Below are positions 52,664-63,376 of a stretch of DNA of 64,000 bases, piece by piece (the stretch's first letter is position 1; each line of letters begins with the position of its first letter). The notes under the pieces were generated by a model, which saw nothing but the letters and a program-made list of their open reading frames with translations, did no database searches and had not been told where the DNA came from. The position numbers were made by a program, and so were the translations under genes. Source of the DNA: Nocardia camponoti. Lineage in GTDB: Bacteria > Actinomycetota > Actinomycetes > Mycobacteriales > Mycobacteriaceae. Where the stretch lies: the NCBI RefSeq assembly GCF_014646135.1, contig NZ_BMMW01000002.1, forward strand, positions 744,001 through 808,000, in the 5' to 3' direction.

Positions 52664-53953
52664 TCAGTGGAACTGACCCTCTTCGGTGGAGCCCTTCAGC
52701 GCGGCGGTGCTGGTGTTGGGGTCAACCGTGGTGGCGATGGTGTCGAAGTAGCCGGCACCAACCTCACGCTGGTGCTTGATGGCGGTGAAGCCACGCTCGG
52801 CGGCGGCCTTGAACTCGCGCTCCTGCAGGTCGACGAACGCGGTCATGCCCTCGCGAGCGTAGCCGTGCGCCAGGTCGAACATGCCGTAGTTGAGCGAGTG
52901 GAAGCCGGCGAGGGTGATGAACTGGAACTTGAAGCCCATCGCGCCGAGCTCACGCTGGAACTTCGCGATGGTCGCGTCGTCCAGGTGCGCCTTCCAGTTG
53001 AACGAAGGCGAGCAGTTGTAGGCCAGCAGCTGGTCCGGGAACTCGCTGCGAACCGACTCGGCGAACTTGCGTGCGACCTCGAGGTCCGGCACGCCGGTCT
53101 CCATCCAGATGAGGTCGGCGTAAGGGGCGTACGCCTTGGCGCGCGCGATGCAGGGCTCGATGCCGTTCTTCACGCCGAAGAAGCCCTCAGCGGTGCGGGT
53201 GCCGTCGAGGAACTCGCGGTCGCGCTCGTCCACATCGGAGGTGATGAGGGTGGCGGCCTCGGCGTCGGTGCGGGCGATGATCACCGAAGGCACGTCGGCG
53301 ACGTCAGCCGCGAGACGGGCCGAGGTCAGGGTGCGGATGTGCTGCTGGGTCGGGATGAGCACCTTGCCACCGAGGTGGCCGCACTTCTTCTCCGAGGCGA
53401 GCTGGTCTTCCCAGTGCACGCCAGCGGCGCCGGAGGCGATCATGGCCTTCTGCAGCTCGTAGGCGTTGAGCGCGCCACCGAAGCCAGCTTCGGCGTCGGC
53501 AACGATCGGGGCGAGCCAGTTGGCGACCGAGGTGTCACCCTCGACCTTGGAGATCTCGTCGGCGCGGAGCAGCGCGTTGTTGATGCGACGAACCACGGCC
53601 GGAACCGAGTTGGCCGGGTACAGCGACTGGTCCGGGTAGGTGTGGCCCGAGAGGTTGGCATCACCAGCGACCTGCCAGCCCGACAGGTAGATGGCCTTGA
53701 GGCCGGCGCGAACCTGCTGCACGGCCTGGTTGCCGGTGAGGGCACCGAGCGAGTTGATGTAGTCCTCGTTGTTCACGAGATCCCACAGGATCTCCGAACC
53801 GCGACGAGCGAGGGTGTGCTCCTCGACAACGTTGCCCTGCAGCTTCGAAACCTGCTCGGCGGTGTAGCTGCGGGTCAGGCCCTTCCAGCGCGGGTTGGTG
53901 TCCCAATCCTGCTGAATTTCCGCAGCGGTCTTCGGGGTGCCGGGGAGAGACAT
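52664..53953 (-). CDS. aceA: isocitrate lyase
   Basis: A 429-residue prokaryotic-type isocitrate lyase (Rv0467/Icl1-like), which cleaves isocitrate to glyoxylate and succinate for growth on fatty acids or acetate. The catalytic loop [20 protein letters not shown] is intact, and metal and substrate motifs [10 protein letters not shown] and [13 protein letters not shown] are present. The ATG at 53953 has GGAG seven bases upstream; an open frame reaching 54079 is upstream leader. Like in mycobacteria it precedes fadB2, but with a 390-base gap here. Confidence 0.97.
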   Translation of the reverse strand: MSLPGTPKTAAEIQQDWDTNPRWKGLTRSYTAEQVSKLQGNVVEEHTLARRGSEILWDLVNNEDYINSLGALTGNQAVQQVRAGLKAIYLSGWQVAGDANLSGHTYPDQSLYPANSVPAVVRRINNALLRADEISKVEGDTSVANWLAPIVADAEAGFGGALNAYELQKAMIASGAAGVHWEDQLASEKKCGHLGGKVLIPTQQHIRTLTSARLAADVADVPSVIIARTDAEAATLITSDVDERDREFLDGTRTAEGFFGVKNGIEPCIARAKAYAPYADLIWMETGVPDLEVARKFAESVRSEFPDQLLAYNCSPSFNWKAHLDDATIAKFQRELGAMGFKFQFITLAGFHSLNYGMFDLAHGYAREGMTAFVDLQEREFKAAAERGFTAIKHQREVGAGYFDTIATTVDPNTSTAALKGSTEEGQFH

Positions 53954-54359
53954 CTCTTGACTCCACTTCCTCGTGTGGTCGGTGCTCAGCGATCCGAACC
54001 GCTTGCGCGATTCATAACTGCTTAAGCGCTTTGCAGGCTTGCTAGAGCGAACTAGCGCCTGTGGGGTGTACTTCCACACGATGGCACACCAGGAAATGGC
54101 CGTCTACCTGTTGCTTGTGTGAATCTCAGCTAGGTTTGCCGTCGTGTTTGCTAACTTTGCGAAATTTGCGGGCTAATTGCAAGAGTCGCAGTTACCGCTG
54201 GGTAGTGCTGACCAGGAGTTTTAGCATAACGCTCGTACTGTTAGCGATCTTCATGCGGTCAGGCCGCGACACACCCAAGCCTTTCACTCTGTGAGGTGTT
54301 TCACACACCACGCCGGGTCACGGACATGTGCGTGTCGTCACTCATTTCGGACACAGCAC
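53954..54359. promoter_or_regulatory. regulatory region upstream of isocitrate lyase with TTTGC boxes
   Basis: About 400 gene-free bases. On the plus strand, TTTGC occurs at 54135, 54147, 54156 and 54165 (9 to 12 bases apart) and again at 54030. The segment AACTTTGCGAAA (54153-54164) resembles the RamB-type operator (AACTTTGCAAA) known upstream of acetate and glyoxylate genes in corynebacteria and mycobacteria. The region is the natural place for regulated expression of aceA. The binding claim is inferred from sequence similarity only. Confidence 0.45.
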
Positions 54360-54392
54360 GAAGGCCCCGCCGTCACCAGACGACGAGGCCTC
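54360..54392 (-). terminator. hairpin terminator of the small secreted protein gene
   Basis: On the minus strand GAGGCCTCGTCGTC (54392-54379) pairs with GACGGCGGGGCCTTC (54374-54360) with two mismatches and a four-base loop, about 25 bases after the stop at 54416. No strong U tract, so efficiency is uncertain. Confidence 0.55.
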
Positions 54393-54415
54393 CCGCGAGT
54401 GCGCGAAGATGCGCG

Positions 54416-54718
54416 TCACGGCATGCTCGACCCGATCCCCCATCCGCCCGACCCAGTGTCGATGAGCCGGGCCAGAGCAGCGAGCGGGCCGCCATAGACG
54501 CAGGGTTGAGGCCCGTCATAGGTGCAGGTCTTGGTGTAGAACGGCGAGCTGCCACCGTAATAATTGATTGGCGTCGCACGTGCGATCCCGTCGAGCCGCC
54601 CGCCAACCTCCGGCGAGCTCGCTGCTGGTTGCGGCTCGGGCGCTTGCGCGGCGGCTGGCGCGACCGCACCCGTGAGCATCCCGCCGAACAGCAGTATGCC
54701 GACAACAATTCGCTTCAT
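54416..54718 (-). CDS. small secreted protein
   Basis: A 100-residue protein with a clear signal peptide (MKRIVVGILLFGGMLTGAVA, cleavage near PAAA-QAP). The mature 75 residues include a Pro/Ser spacer and then YYGGSSPFYTKTCTYDGPQP and a following CVYGG, so a two-Cys loop is likely. The ATG at 54718 has AGGGGA five bases upstream. It resembles small exported hypothetical proteins of nocardioform actinobacteria; no function is assigned. It is divergent from the lipase gene. Confidence 0.75.
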   Translation of the reverse strand: MKRIVVGILLFGGMLTGAVAPAAAQAPEPQPAASSPEVGGRLDGIARATPINYYGGSSPFYTKTCTYDGPQPCVYGGPLAALARLIDTGSGGWGIGSSMP

Positions 54719-54981
54719 GTGTTCCCCTGGCTCGGTCAAACTAAAACAACAGCATTTCAACACTTTGATGCTGGTCATTGAGCCATTACGCCCTCATTTA
54801 AGCTGCCCCCAATAGTGGCGGCATGCGCTCGACAACGGCCATGCACTACGCGGAGACACCACCGAGGAAATACCGAAGTCATCCATCGCATTACGACATC
54901 CACGTGTCCCCGGTCACCCGGGGTGGGACTTGTCATATCCGGTCGGGCATTATCGGCCTGGAGTTTGGACGAAAGAGGACC

Positions 54982-56112
54982 ATGCGTAAGTCGGTCATCG
55001 CGGTCATCGCGTTGAGTATGTTGCCCTTCGCCGCTACCGCGACGGCTCAGCCCGCCGCTGGTGTCGGCTCGGTCGTCGGGGTCGAAGCACTGTCGACGCA
55101 AGCCACGCTGCCCGGTTCCGCGCGCGCCGAGCGACTGCTCTACCGGTCGACCACGGTCGGCGACGCGCCTGTCACGACAAGCGCGGCCGTCTACTTCCCC
55201 GCGGGTCAGGCACCCGCTGGCGGCTGGCCGGTCATCGCGTGGGCGCACGGGACGGTCGGGCTCGGCGACAACTGCGCCTACAGCGTCGCTGGTCCTGCCG
55301 CTGTCGAGCGCGACTGGGCGTACCTGCGCACATGGCTCGACCAGGGTTACGCGATCGTCGCCGCCGATTACGCGGGTCTCGGTGGACCTGGCGAGCACCC
55401 GTACCTCAACGGCGTTGTCGAAGCGCACAACGTTGTCGACGCGGTGAAGGCCGCGACCGCGCAGTACCCGTCGCTGTCGAACAAGTGGGCGGTGGTCGGG
55501 CAGTCGCAGGGTGGCGGTGCCGCGGTGAGCACCGCGCGGCACGCGACCTCCTTCGGCGGCCCGTCGCTCGACTATCGCGGCGCGGTCGCGACCGGCACCC
55601 CCGCTTACATCGAAGACGCGATTCAATTCGCAGGCCCCGGCATGCTGCCGGTCGCGGTGAGCGCGCACCTGTCGGCGTATGTGCTTTACATCCTGAGCGG
55701 CCTACGCACGACCTACCCCGACCTCAACATCGACAGCTTCCTCACCGAATCAGGCCGCACCTGGCTCGCTCGCGCGCAGTCGGGTTGCATCGGCGAGTTG
55801 GGCGAGGAATTGGCGGCCGAGAAGCCCAGCATCGGCAGCTTCTTCGCCCGCCCCTTGAGCGACATCCCGAACGTCCACGGCCTGTTGACCAGCTACATGG
55901 GCTTACCGGCCTCCGGCTATGACCGGCCACTTTTCTTGGGCCAGGGCTTGAAAGACACCGACGTCCTCACCCCCGAAACCTTGCGCTGGGCAGCGGAATT
56001 GGCCGCGAACGGCGAACCGGTAACCCTGCACACGTACCCGACCGACCACGACAAGACAGTGAACGCGTCGTTGGCCGACTCCGTCCCGTTCGTGCGCGCT
56101 CTATTCGCTTAG
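54982..56112 (+). CDS. secreted lipase, LIP family (second copy)
   Basis: A 376-residue exported lipase paralogue of the one at 1482. The signal peptide is MRKSVIAVIALSMLPFAATA with cleavage near TAQPA. Nucleophile elbow VVGQSQGGGAAV, Asp likely in GLKDTDVLTP and His in YPTDHDKTV; WAHGTVGLGDNC holds the oxyanion region with a Cys. The ATG at 54982 lies two bases after AGAGGA and opens the signal; a long frame upstream is antisense and non-coding in character. It converges with the deacetylase gene with a four-base overlap. Confidence 0.88.
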   Translation: MRKSVIAVIALSMLPFAATATAQPAAGVGSVVGVEALSTQATLPGSARAERLLYRSTTVGDAPVTTSAAVYFPAGQAPAGGWPVIAWAHGTVGLGDNCAYSVAGPAAVERDWAYLRTWLDQGYAIVAADYAGLGGPGEHPYLNGVVEAHNVVDAVKAATAQYPSLSNKWAVVGQSQGGGAAVSTARHATSFGGPSLDYRGAVATGTPAYIEDAIQFAGPGMLPVAVSAHLSAYVLYILSGLRTTYPDLNIDSFLTESGRTWLARAQSGCIGELGEELAAEKPSIGSFFARPLSDIPNVHGLLTSYMGLPASGYDRPLFLGQGLKDTDVLTPETLRWAAELAANGEPVTLHTYPTDHDKTVNASLADSVPFVRALFA

Positions 56113-57029
56113 GCCCCTGTCGCGACTAGCCGCCCGCTGGGCGGGTGCACCTTTTTCCAGTGGTCGGCGATTTCTATTCGACGGGCTACCCAAACTTTGT
56201 CGTGGGACTGGACGTGGTCGAGGAAGCGTTCCAATGCCGCGGTGCGGGCCGGGCGGCCTGCCAAGCGGCAGTGCAAACCCACTGACAGCATCTTCGGGCT
56301 GCCCTCCTCGCCCTCGCGGTACAGCACGTCGAAGGCGTCGCGTAGATGCGCGAAAAACTGCTCGCCGCTTGGGAAACCCGCGGGTGATGCGAACCGCATG
56401 TCGTTGGTGTCCAGCGTGTACGGGACGACCAGGTGGTCCTGGCCGGAAACCGGTGTCCAGTACGGTAAATCGTCGGCGTAAGAGTCCGAGTCGTAGGCGA
56501 AACCGCCGTGTTCAACCACCAGTTCGCGAGTGTTGGGCGAGTCCCGACCGGTGTACCAGCCAAGCGGCGCGGCACCGGTCAGCTCGGTGAGGATGCGCAC
56601 CGCTTCGGCCATGTCGGCCCGCTCGTCCTCAATATCGCTGAGCTGGTAGGACTTCCAGCGCAACCCGTGGCTCGCGATCTCATGCCCAAGCTCGGCGAAC
56701 GCGGCGACCGCTTCCGGATTGCGTTGCATCGCTTGGGCAACCGCGAAGATCGTCAACGGCAATCCGCGCCGCTCGAAGGCCCGCAACACGCGCCACAATC
56801 CGACACGCGAACCGTATTCGTACAGCGATTCCATACTCATATGCCGGTTCGGGAACGCTTCAGCTGGCGTCATCTCGGAAAGAAACGTCTCCGAGTGCGG
56901 CGACCCGTCAAGGACGTTATTCTCGCCGCCCTCTTCATAATTGAGCACGAACTGCACCGCGATCCGCGCGTCATCAGGCCACTGCGGGTCCGGCGGCGTC
57001 GGTCCGTACCCAACGAAATCGCGAATCAT
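56109..57029 (-). CDS. puuE: PuuE-type allantoinase (polysaccharide-deacetylase family)
   Basis: A 306-residue metal-independent or metal-linked allantoinase of the NodB fold. The signatures are VQFVLNYEEGGENNVLDG, FPNRHMSMESLYEYGSRVG and EIASHGLRWKSYQ, with YTGRDSPNTRELV typical of PuuE. It opens the hydantoin ring of allantoin to allantoate. It is the last gene of a purine operon, and its ATG at 57029 overlaps the allantoicase stop. The next enzyme in the pathway is encoded by that neighbour, which fixes the assignment. Confidence 0.92.
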   Translation of the reverse strand: MIRDFVGYGPTPPDPQWPDDARIAVQFVLNYEEGGENNVLDGSPHSETFLSEMTPAEAFPNRHMSMESLYEYGSRVGLWRVLRAFERRGLPLTIFAVAQAMQRNPEAVAAFAELGHEIASHGLRWKSYQLSDIEDERADMAEAVRILTELTGAAPLGWYTGRDSPNTRELVVEHGGFAYDSDSYADDLPYWTPVSGQDHLVVPYTLDTNDMRFASPAGFPSGEQFFAHLRDAFDVLYREGEEGSPKMLSVGLHCRLAGRPARTAALERFLDHVQSHDKVWVARRIEIADHWKKVHPPSGRLVATGA

Positions 57030-57988
57030 GCGCTCAACTCTCCGAACAGGCGAAGGCGGGCCATGCCGCCGTCGGGAAACACATCGAGCCGCACTTCCTC
57101 AACAGAAGCCGCGACCGGCTCAAGCGGGAAACGGTGGCGAGTATCGGGCAGCAACGGGGTGCGCGGCAGCAATTCGACCTCGGTCCCGTCGGCGGTAATG
57201 CCGGTCAGCGAAGCCGAGCCAGGGCTGTTGCCGAGGAAGCACGACGTGTCGAGTTCCGCGAGGCGAATCGCCCCCGGTCCCGCGAGTTTGATTCGCACCC
57301 AATCGTTTCCGTCATCGCGGCGCCGCGCGGTCTCCCATCCGTCGCCCATCACGCGCGCGTTGCCCGGGTACAGCAACTGGTTAGGCGAGCTGTAAAACCG
57401 GTTCGAGCAGTCGAGCACGAGCGCGCCGTTTTCCAGCGCGGCAAGATCAAGCGGGCCGAGGCCAAGCAGCTTCGGATCGGGCCGCCCCTCACCGTGCACG
57501 CGCAGTCGCGCGACGCCACCGTCAGGGTGCATCACGAGCTTCACATGCGTCCAGCGCGCATCAGAGTCGATGGTGAACGAATTGACCGCGTCCCCTTCGA
57601 CTTTCGCGCGATCGACAAGTGGAACCCAATCGGTTCGCTCGGCAATCTCGGTGGCTGGCGGATATCCGTCAACTTCAAGTCCGAAAACCGACACCTCCGG
57701 CGGGTAATTGCCCTTGAACCACGCCGTGTCGACGACAATGCCCCGAATTACCCCCGGCACGCCGAGGCGCACGATGGCTTCGTCGTCGCCGGGCAGACCG
57801 CGATGCCGCCGTGTCTCCCAGCCGTCATACACCTGCCCCTTATGCCCAAACGTCGACGACTGGTAGTCGGCGGGACCGGGGTTGATCAGGTTCTCTTTTT
57901 CCGCGAAGAACTCGTCGTTGGCCCAGATCACGGACCCGCCGAGCGGACGTACGGCTAGGTCGGGCAGCAGCGTGAAGGCGTCAGTCAC
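57026..57988 (-). CDS. alc: allantoicase
   Basis: A 320-residue protein of two jelly-roll domains that hydrolyses allantoate to ureidoglycolate and urea. Domain 1 has GGSVIWANDEFFAEKENLI and KGQVYDGWETRRHRGLPGD; domain 2 repeats the design (GNARVMGDGWETARRRDDGN). These WETRR-type repeats are the family hallmark. It starts at 57988, overlapping the upstream DUF6986 gene as GTGA, and overlaps puuE by four bases. Confidence 0.95.
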   Translation of the reverse strand: MTDAFTLLPDLAVRPLGGSVIWANDEFFAEKENLINPGPADYQSSTFGHKGQVYDGWETRRHRGLPGDDEAIVRLGVPGVIRGIVVDTAWFKGNYPPEVSVFGLEVDGYPPATEIAERTDWVPLVDRAKVEGDAVNSFTIDSDARWTHVKLVMHPDGGVARLRVHGEGRPDPKLLGLGPLDLAALENGALVLDCSNRFYSSPNQLLYPGNARVMGDGWETARRRDDGNDWVRIKLAGPGAIRLAELDTSCFLGNSPGSASLTGITADGTEVELLPRTPLLPDTRHRFPLEPVAASVEEVRLDVFPDGGMARLRLFGELSA

Positions 57989-59220
57989 CGGTTCTCCTTG
58001 TCGAAAGTAAAGGCGCGGGTGGTCAGCGCTTCGAGCGTATCGAGGTCGAGTTCTGTTGCGACAGAACGTAATTGCGTTTGGTCAATCGCCCCTGCGCGAA
58101 GTCCACGCAGCACGGTCGCGGCGAGCGCCTCGGCGGTGGCTGGCTCGTCGACAACCCCGCCGGACCGGCGAGCAAGGTACGCGGACAGTCGCGGCACCGC
58201 GACGTCGCTTGCCGCACGGAAGAAGTTGTAGGTCGCCAACCAGCGCGTGACCAGGTGACCCGGGTGCATGTCCCAGCCCTGGTAGTAGCCACGCCGCAAA
58301 GCCCGGGCGACCAACCGGTGATGGTTCACGATCGCGGCCTCGGGGTCGGTTTCGGGCACGATTTGCGTCGAACCGTCGGCGATCCATACGCCGGTCCCAG
58401 CGGCGGCGACCTGCATTACCGACTTGGCGTAGTCGGCGGCTGGATGGTCGAGCGCCTGCTCGGTGGCGGCGATTCCGCAGGCCGCGGTGTAGTCGTATGT
58501 TCCGAAATGCAGTGCGGTACAGCGCCCTTCGGCGGCCGCGATCATCTCGGGAATCGGCGTTGCTCCTGCGGGTCCGATAACCGCTTGCGGGCTTTCGATC
58601 TGCAATTCGAACCGCAGGCTCTGATCTGGCAGCGCGTATCCGCGCTCAAGTCCGTGACACAGCGCGGCAGCAGCCACCACTTGATCAACCGCGCGGATTT
58701 TCGGGATCGTGAACACGAAACCGTCGGGGATCTCGCCGAGCGTGTCGATGACCAGTTCGAGCGTGCGGAGTGCGCGTGCCCGTTCCGGACCTGCGAGACC
58801 TTTCGTCCTGATGCCGAATATTGTTGGCGCTGCCGGGTTTTTAGCGTATTCAGCGAGGGTGCGCCCGGCCGCGATAGCCGCATCATCTTCTTCGGCGTCG
58901 GACCGGAATCCGTAGCCGTCCTCGAAATCGATGCGCAAGTCTTGAATTGGCGCGGCGGTTATTCGCTCCCGCACGGCGTCAAGCGAATTCGCGGTATCGA
59001 GTTCGGTGAACAATTCCCGCTGCTGGTCGAGCAAACGCAACGCGCCAGCTCCCCATTCCGCAGGGGTGACAGCATTGGCTCGATCAGCGGGCACATAAAC
59101 GGTGTGAATCGGCTGGTCACGCCCATTCGGTCCCGGATAACGCACACGCAAATCCGCATCGACCGTGTTGAGAATCGCGTCGACGCGGGCACGCACATGT
59201 TCGGGCAATCGTGAACTCAC
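57985..59220 (-). CDS. DUF6986 / HpcH-HpaI aldolase-like protein of the purine operon
   Basis: A 411-residue protein with a citrate-lyase/aldolase-like TIM barrel. Conserved segments include [18 protein letters not shown], a metal-binding acidic patch; [34 protein letters not shown] with the Glu that binds metal in HpcH enzymes; and [17 protein letters not shown]. It regularly accompanies allantoin genes in actinobacteria, where a glyoxylate- or ureidoglycolate-related reaction is suspected but, as far as I know, unproven. The GTG at 59220 overlaps the dehydrogenase stop as GTGA, which fixes the start. Confidence 0.8.
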   Translation of the reverse strand: MSSRLPEHVRARVDAILNTVDADLRVRYPGPNGRDQPIHTVYVPADRANAVTPAEWGAGALRLLDQQRELFTELDTANSLDAVRERITAAPIQDLRIDFEDGYGFRSDAEEDDAAIAAGRTLAEYAKNPAAPTIFGIRTKGLAGPERARALRTLELVIDTLGEIPDGFVFTIPKIRAVDQVVAAAALCHGLERGYALPDQSLRFELQIESPQAVIGPAGATPIPEMIAAAEGRCTALHFGTYDYTAACGIAATEQALDHPAADYAKSVMQVAAAGTGVWIADGSTQIVPETDPEAAIVNHHRLVARALRRGYYQGWDMHPGHLVTRWLATYNFFRAASDVAVPRLSAYLARRSGGVVDEPATAEALAATVLRGLRAGAIDQTQLRSVATELDLDTLEALTTRAFTFDKENR

Positions 59221-62200
59221 CCGGCGGCTCCTTCCTTGATGAGTCGCCACACGCGGTCGGCGGTCATCGGTAAACGGTTCGGACGGACGCCGATCGCATC
59301 ACGAATCGCATTCGCAAGCGCGGGCGCAACGGGGTTGTACGGGGACTCACTCATTGATTTCGCCCCAAGCGGGCCCAAGTTGTCACTGGTTTCGGCGAAA
59401 TAGACCTCGGTTCGCGGCAAGTCGGCGAACTGCGGAATGTGATAGTGCCGCAGGGTTTTCGTTGTCACCGCGCCATTTTCGCTGCGCATGTCCTCATACA
59501 ACGCGGTTCCCATCGCTTGCGCGACGCCACCTTCGACCTGCCCGCGCAATTGCACGGGGTTGATCACCGTGCCAGCGTCTGCCACTTGAATCGACCGCAA
59601 AACGCGGACCTGGCCCGTCTCGGGGTTAACGGCGACGCGAAACGCGTGCACATTAAAACTCACCGAACGCGGGGTGCCAGCGTGGTTGCCGTGGGCGATG
59701 AGCGCGCCGTCTGCCAGCAGCGCGGCCGTGCCGATCAGTTCGTCGCCGCAGCGCACGCCGTCGCGTTCCAGCACGCAGTCGCGTTCGGGGTGGCCGCTCA
59801 CCTTCGCCGCCCGCGCGAGCAGCATCGCGTGCAGTTCCGACGCCGCCGCGTACGAGGCTTTGCCGCCCACCATCGTGCCGGTTGAGCCGAACGCACCGGT
59901 GTCGTGGTCGACGAGGTCGGTGTCGGATTGACGAATCACAATGCGGTCGGCCGAGGTTTTCAGCGCGGTCGCCGCCAATTGCGCGTGGACTGTTGTTGTG
60001 CCATTGCCGAATTCGGCGGTACCGACGTGGAGTTCATAAAGTCCGTCCGCGCGGAGTTGGGCGGTCGCGTGCGAATGGTGACCGTTCGGCGGCACCGTCG
60101 CGATCATCGCGACGGCCATGCCCTCCCCCATTCGCCACTCGTCGTCGACGGTGTCGCTCGACGCCCGCAATGCCGCTTGTGCCTGGTCAAGACACTGGTC
60201 GAGACCGTAACTGCCGAAGCCCATGTCACTTTCATCGACTTCGAAACTGGTGAATTCATCGCCGGGAACAACCACGTTCGCGCGTCGGAATTCGAAGGGA
60301 TCGATGCCGAGTTCTCGCGCTAATTCGTCGATCGCCGATTCGACGCCGAAACTCACCTGGCCGAGTCCATATCCACGGAATGCGCCCGACGGAACGTTGT
60401 TGGTGTACACGGCTTTCGCGTCGACATGCTTGTTGGCGCAGCGATAGACCGCGAGCGACTCGCCCACCGAGTGGTAGAGCACGCCGATGCTGTGGTTGCC
60501 GTACGCGCCCGCATCGGCGACCACGTTCACGCCGAGAGCAGTGAGTTTGCCTTGGTTATTCGCGGCTGCCGTGACTTCTACGCGCATCGGGTGACGGCAA
60601 GTGGCCGAAGTGAATTCGTCGGTGCGAGTGAATTCGTATTGGACCGGGTGGCCGGTGCGCAAAACCGCGAGGGTGATGAGGTCTTCGGCGAGCAATTCCT
60701 GCTTCGCGCCGAAGCCGCCACCGAGTCGTGTCGCGAAAACGCGAACGCGGTCGCGTGGGAGGCCGAACACGTGGCAAAGTTCGTCGCGCACGAGGAACGG
60801 GACCTGCGTGCTCGCGCGGATGACGAGCCGCCCGTCGTCGTCGAGCCACCCGATGCCACCGTGTGTTTCCAGATGCACATGCTGGACTCGCGGTGAGTAC
60901 CAAACGCCGCGAACAACTTTGGCCGCGTCCGAGACCGCAGCGTCGAATTCGCCGACACCGCCCTTGATTTCGGTGATGATGTTGCGGGCGGCGTCCCCGA
61001 TACGCGCCGTGTCGCCGGACTTGTCGCCATGAATCGCGGGCGCGCCTTCGGCGAGCGCCTCGTCCGGGGTGAACACCGCGGGCAACACTTCGTATTCGAC
61101 GCGCAGCGCGCGCACTCCGGCGCGGGCGGCGTCGAGGGTATCGCCGACAACGGCCGCGACGCGCTGCCCGATGAACCGGACGGTCGAATCGATGACGAGG
61201 GTGTCGTCGGGATCGTCGGTGCGTAGCTCGTGCCGAGCTGTGGAAAACGCGACCTTGGGTGCGTCGCGGTGGGTGAGCACGAGCCGGACGCCGGGGATTA
61301 CTTCGGCGGCTGAGGTGTCGATGTTGATGATGCGCGCGTGCGCGTGCGGACTGGGCAGCACGGCAAGGTGCCAGGGCGCGATGGGCGGCGCGTTATCCCC
61401 TTCACCAGCGGAAACATCAAAGGTGAACGGCTCGGCTCCACGCACAATCCGCTCCCCCGCAGGTGCCCGAACCCCGTCCCCAACCTGCCCGGCCCGAACG
61501 GCCGCCCGCATCACCCCACCAAGTTGTCCACAGGTGTCCCGAGGACTCACGGCAGCGCTGGCCGCTGCTTCCGCGACCGATCCGGCAGCGGTCGCGTGCT
61601 CCGTGGACAGCGCTCCAGTGGTGCCGTTCGCGGTCCGGGTCTCGCAGCCAACAGTGACTGCATGCCCGGCAGCTCCCGACGCACACACCCCGAGCGCACC
61701 GGCTTCGCCAGCACCCGCGACCGTCGCGCGGCTCTCCCCTGCCGCCGCAGCATCGATCCCAACCGCGTCGGAAACTGTTTCCCCCGCGCTCACCAGCGCG
61801 TCCGCGATCGAGCGGTACCCCGTGCAGCGGCACAGGTTGCCCTTCATCAGTTCCGCATGCTCGGCATCAATTACCCGCGTGTCTCCGGCCTGCGCCCCGT
61901 TGTCGCCCGCGAGTCCCGACGTCGCGGCGTACCCCCCAAGCGCGCCCGCCTGTGGCTGCTCGGCAGCAGCCCCGTTACCGCGCGCTGTCGCCTCACCCGA
62001 TCTGGCAGCAAGCCCGGTCGCCGTCACAACCATCCCCGCCGTGCAGAACCCGCACTGAAACCCAGCGCACTCAACTACCTTGCGCTGCACCGCATTCGGC
62101 GCGATACCCGCCGCTGTCGTCACCGCGCGACCCTCCGCGCGGTGTGCCGGGATCAGGCACGAGTGGACCGGTTCGCCGTCGAGCAGCACCGAGCACGCCC

Positions 62201-62324
62201 CGCAGTCGCCCGAGTCGCAGCCCTTCTTCACCGCGAACACACCGTTTTCCCGCAGGAGAGTCCGCAAACACTGTCCCGGGCGCGCGGCGACCTCTCGCGC
62301 GACGCCATCTACGTCGAGTTGCAC
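59217..62324 (-). CDS. xanthine dehydrogenase-like fusion: 2Fe-2S domains plus molybdopterin subunit
   Basis: A 1035-residue fused molybdenum hydroxylase for purine oxidation. N-terminal 2Fe-2S domain: [16 protein letters not shown]. Second 2Fe-2S domain: [16 protein letters not shown] ... [15 protein letters not shown]. Molybdopterin domain from about residue 315: [26 protein letters not shown] and the catalytic Glu in [11 protein letters not shown]. The spacing between CGFC and CRC is about 75 residues, some 40 more than usual, due to an Ala/Gly-rich insert, and a second 100-residue Ala/Gly-rich linker joins the halves. The GTG at 62324 has GGAGG six bases upstream. The FAD subunit is encoded just before. 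Confidence 0.9.
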   Translation of the reverse strand: MQLDVDGVAREVAARPGQCLRTLLRENGVFAVKKGCDSGDCGACSVLLDGEPVHSCLIPAHRAEGRAVTTAAGIAPNAVQRKVVECAGFQCGFCTAGMVVTATGLAARSGEATARGNGAAAEQPQAGALGGYAATSGLAGDNGAQAGDTRVIDAEHAELMKGNLCRCTGYRSIADALVSAGETVSDAVGIDAAAAGESRATVAGAGEAGALGVCASGAAGHAVTVGCETRTANGTTGALSTEHATAAGSVAEAAASAAVSPRDTCGQLGGVMRAAVRAGQVGDGVRAPAGERIVRGAEPFTFDVSAGEGDNAPPIAPWHLAVLPSPHAHARIINIDTSAAEVIPGVRLVLTHRDAPKVAFSTARHELRTDDPDDTLVIDSTVRFIGQRVAAVVGDTLDAARAGVRALRVEYEVLPAVFTPDEALAEGAPAIHGDKSGDTARIGDAARNIITEIKGGVGEFDAAVSDAAKVVRGVWYSPRVQHVHLETHGGIGWLDDDGRLVIRASTQVPFLVRDELCHVFGLPRDRVRVFATRLGGGFGAKQELLAEDLITLAVLRTGHPVQYEFTRTDEFTSATCRHPMRVEVTAAANNQGKLTALGVNVVADAGAYGNHSIGVLYHSVGESLAVYRCANKHVDAKAVYTNNVPSGAFRGYGLGQVSFGVESAIDELARELGIDPFEFRRANVVVPGDEFTSFEVDESDMGFGSYGLDQCLDQAQAALRASSDTVDDEWRMGEGMAVAMIATVPPNGHHSHATAQLRADGLYELHVGTAEFGNGTTTVHAQLAATALKTSADRIVIRQSDTDLVDHDTGAFGSTGTMVGGKASYAAASELHAMLLARAAKVSGHPERDCVLERDGVRCGDELIGTAALLADGALIAHGNHAGTPRSVSFNVHAFRVAVNPETGQVRVLRSIQVADAGTVINPVQLRGQVEGGVAQAMGTALYEDMRSENGAVTTKTLRHYHIPQFADLPRTEVYFAETSDNLGPLGAKSMSESPYNPVAPALANAIRDAIGVRPNRLPMTADRVWRLIKEGAAG

Positions 62325-62367
62325 TGCACGCCTCCTACCTTGATCTTCGTGAGCTAGTCGTTGGGGA

Positions 62368-63231
62368 CTACGAGAGCGCGGTCGGCGCACTTCCCGTGTC
62401 CCGTAGCTCGCCAACCACTTCGCGCGCCAACAACCCGGTCACGTGCGCGCGCCAATCAGGCGCGCCGTGGGGGTCGTCGAACCAGCGGGCCGGGTCGATG
62501 GACGCAACCGCGCGCGCGACCGCGTCTTCGGCTGGGACAGTGTCGAATTCGAGAACGACAGGTCGGTCGGTCGCTGCGGTGATCGTGACCGCGCACGAAC
62601 CGTCCGGCATTGCCACACCCATCACGACCGACCCCGACCGCCCAAGCGGCGCGAGAGCGATCTTGCGAAAACTGGTGCGCGACAACAACCCTGACGTCGG
62701 CACGAGGAAGCTCCGCACCACTTCGCCCTCACGCAGCGCGTTCACGCCGGGACCAAACACAAACTCGCGCAACGGAATCGAGCGCTCGCCGAGCGGACCC
62801 CACACGGTCGCGACCGCATCCAGCGCAACCAAGGAACCAAGCACCGCTCCGGCAGGCAGCGACAAACAAACGTTTCCGCCAACCGTCGCCGTCCGCCAAA
62901 TCTTGTGCGAAGCGAGCAACGCCCGGCACGATAGCGCGAACAACGCCGTGCCCGGCCACTCCGGTTTCATCAGCGTGGTACCGAGTTCACGCCCGGGACG
63001 CGCCCCGGCAAATTCCGCGAGTGTGCACGTCGCGGCGATTTCCAACCCAGCATCGGAAACACGCAGGGCTGGCCAACCGAGAGTCGTGATGTCGACCAGC
63101 GCGTCGATGTTGTCGTGCGGTTCCGAATACAGGAACGTGCCGCCGGCGAGCACCGAGCAACCAGGGCCGAGCCGCGCCAGGTCGGCGCGGTCGCGAGCCA
63201 GGTGCACTTGGGTCACGGTATCTAGATCCAC
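62368..63231 (-). CDS. xanthine dehydrogenase FAD-binding subunit
   Basis: A 287-residue CO-dehydrogenase/xanthine-dehydrogenase FAD domain protein. FAD motifs are [14 protein letters not shown] and [16 protein letters not shown] (TxGGN). It passes electrons from the 2Fe-2S centres to NAD or a quinone. The GTG at 63231 follows GAGGAGGG closely and opens [13 protein letters not shown]; the open frame extends to 63309 without domain content. It lies 43 bases before the fused iron-sulfur/molybdopterin gene. A partial deaminase gene precedes it. Confidence 0.88.
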   Translation of the reverse strand: MDLDTVTQVHLARDRADLARLGPGCSVLAGGTFLYSEPHDNIDALVDITTLGWPALRVSDAGLEIAATCTLAEFAGARPGRELGTTLMKPEWPGTALFALSCRALLASHKIWRTATVGGNVCLSLPAGAVLGSLVALDAVATVWGPLGERSIPLREFVFGPGVNALREGEVVRSFLVPTSGLLSRTSFRKIALAPLGRSGSVVMGVAMPDGSCAVTITAATDRPVVLEFDTVPAEDAVARAVASIDPARWFDDPHGAPDWRAHVTGLLAREVVGELRDTGSAPTALS

Positions 63232-63376
63232 AAGCCCTCCTCGGCTCACTTCGACGCAGCGCGGGATCTCTTCGATGCAGCGCGGGTCATGACTAATCGT
63301 TGCCAACACTAAGTGCGTGCGGTTGCCACGATGTTGCGCGACAACCGCCGGAAATTTCGCTCCGGTTAACGCCGAT

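Noticed and set aside
52484..54025. 513-codon plus-strand open frame opposite isocitrate lyase
   Set aside because: Mirror image of a strongly conserved gene; no motif, no ribosome site.
54775..55668. 297-codon minus-strand open frame opposite the second lipase
   Set aside because: Lies entirely over the lipase coding region and its leader; no domain.
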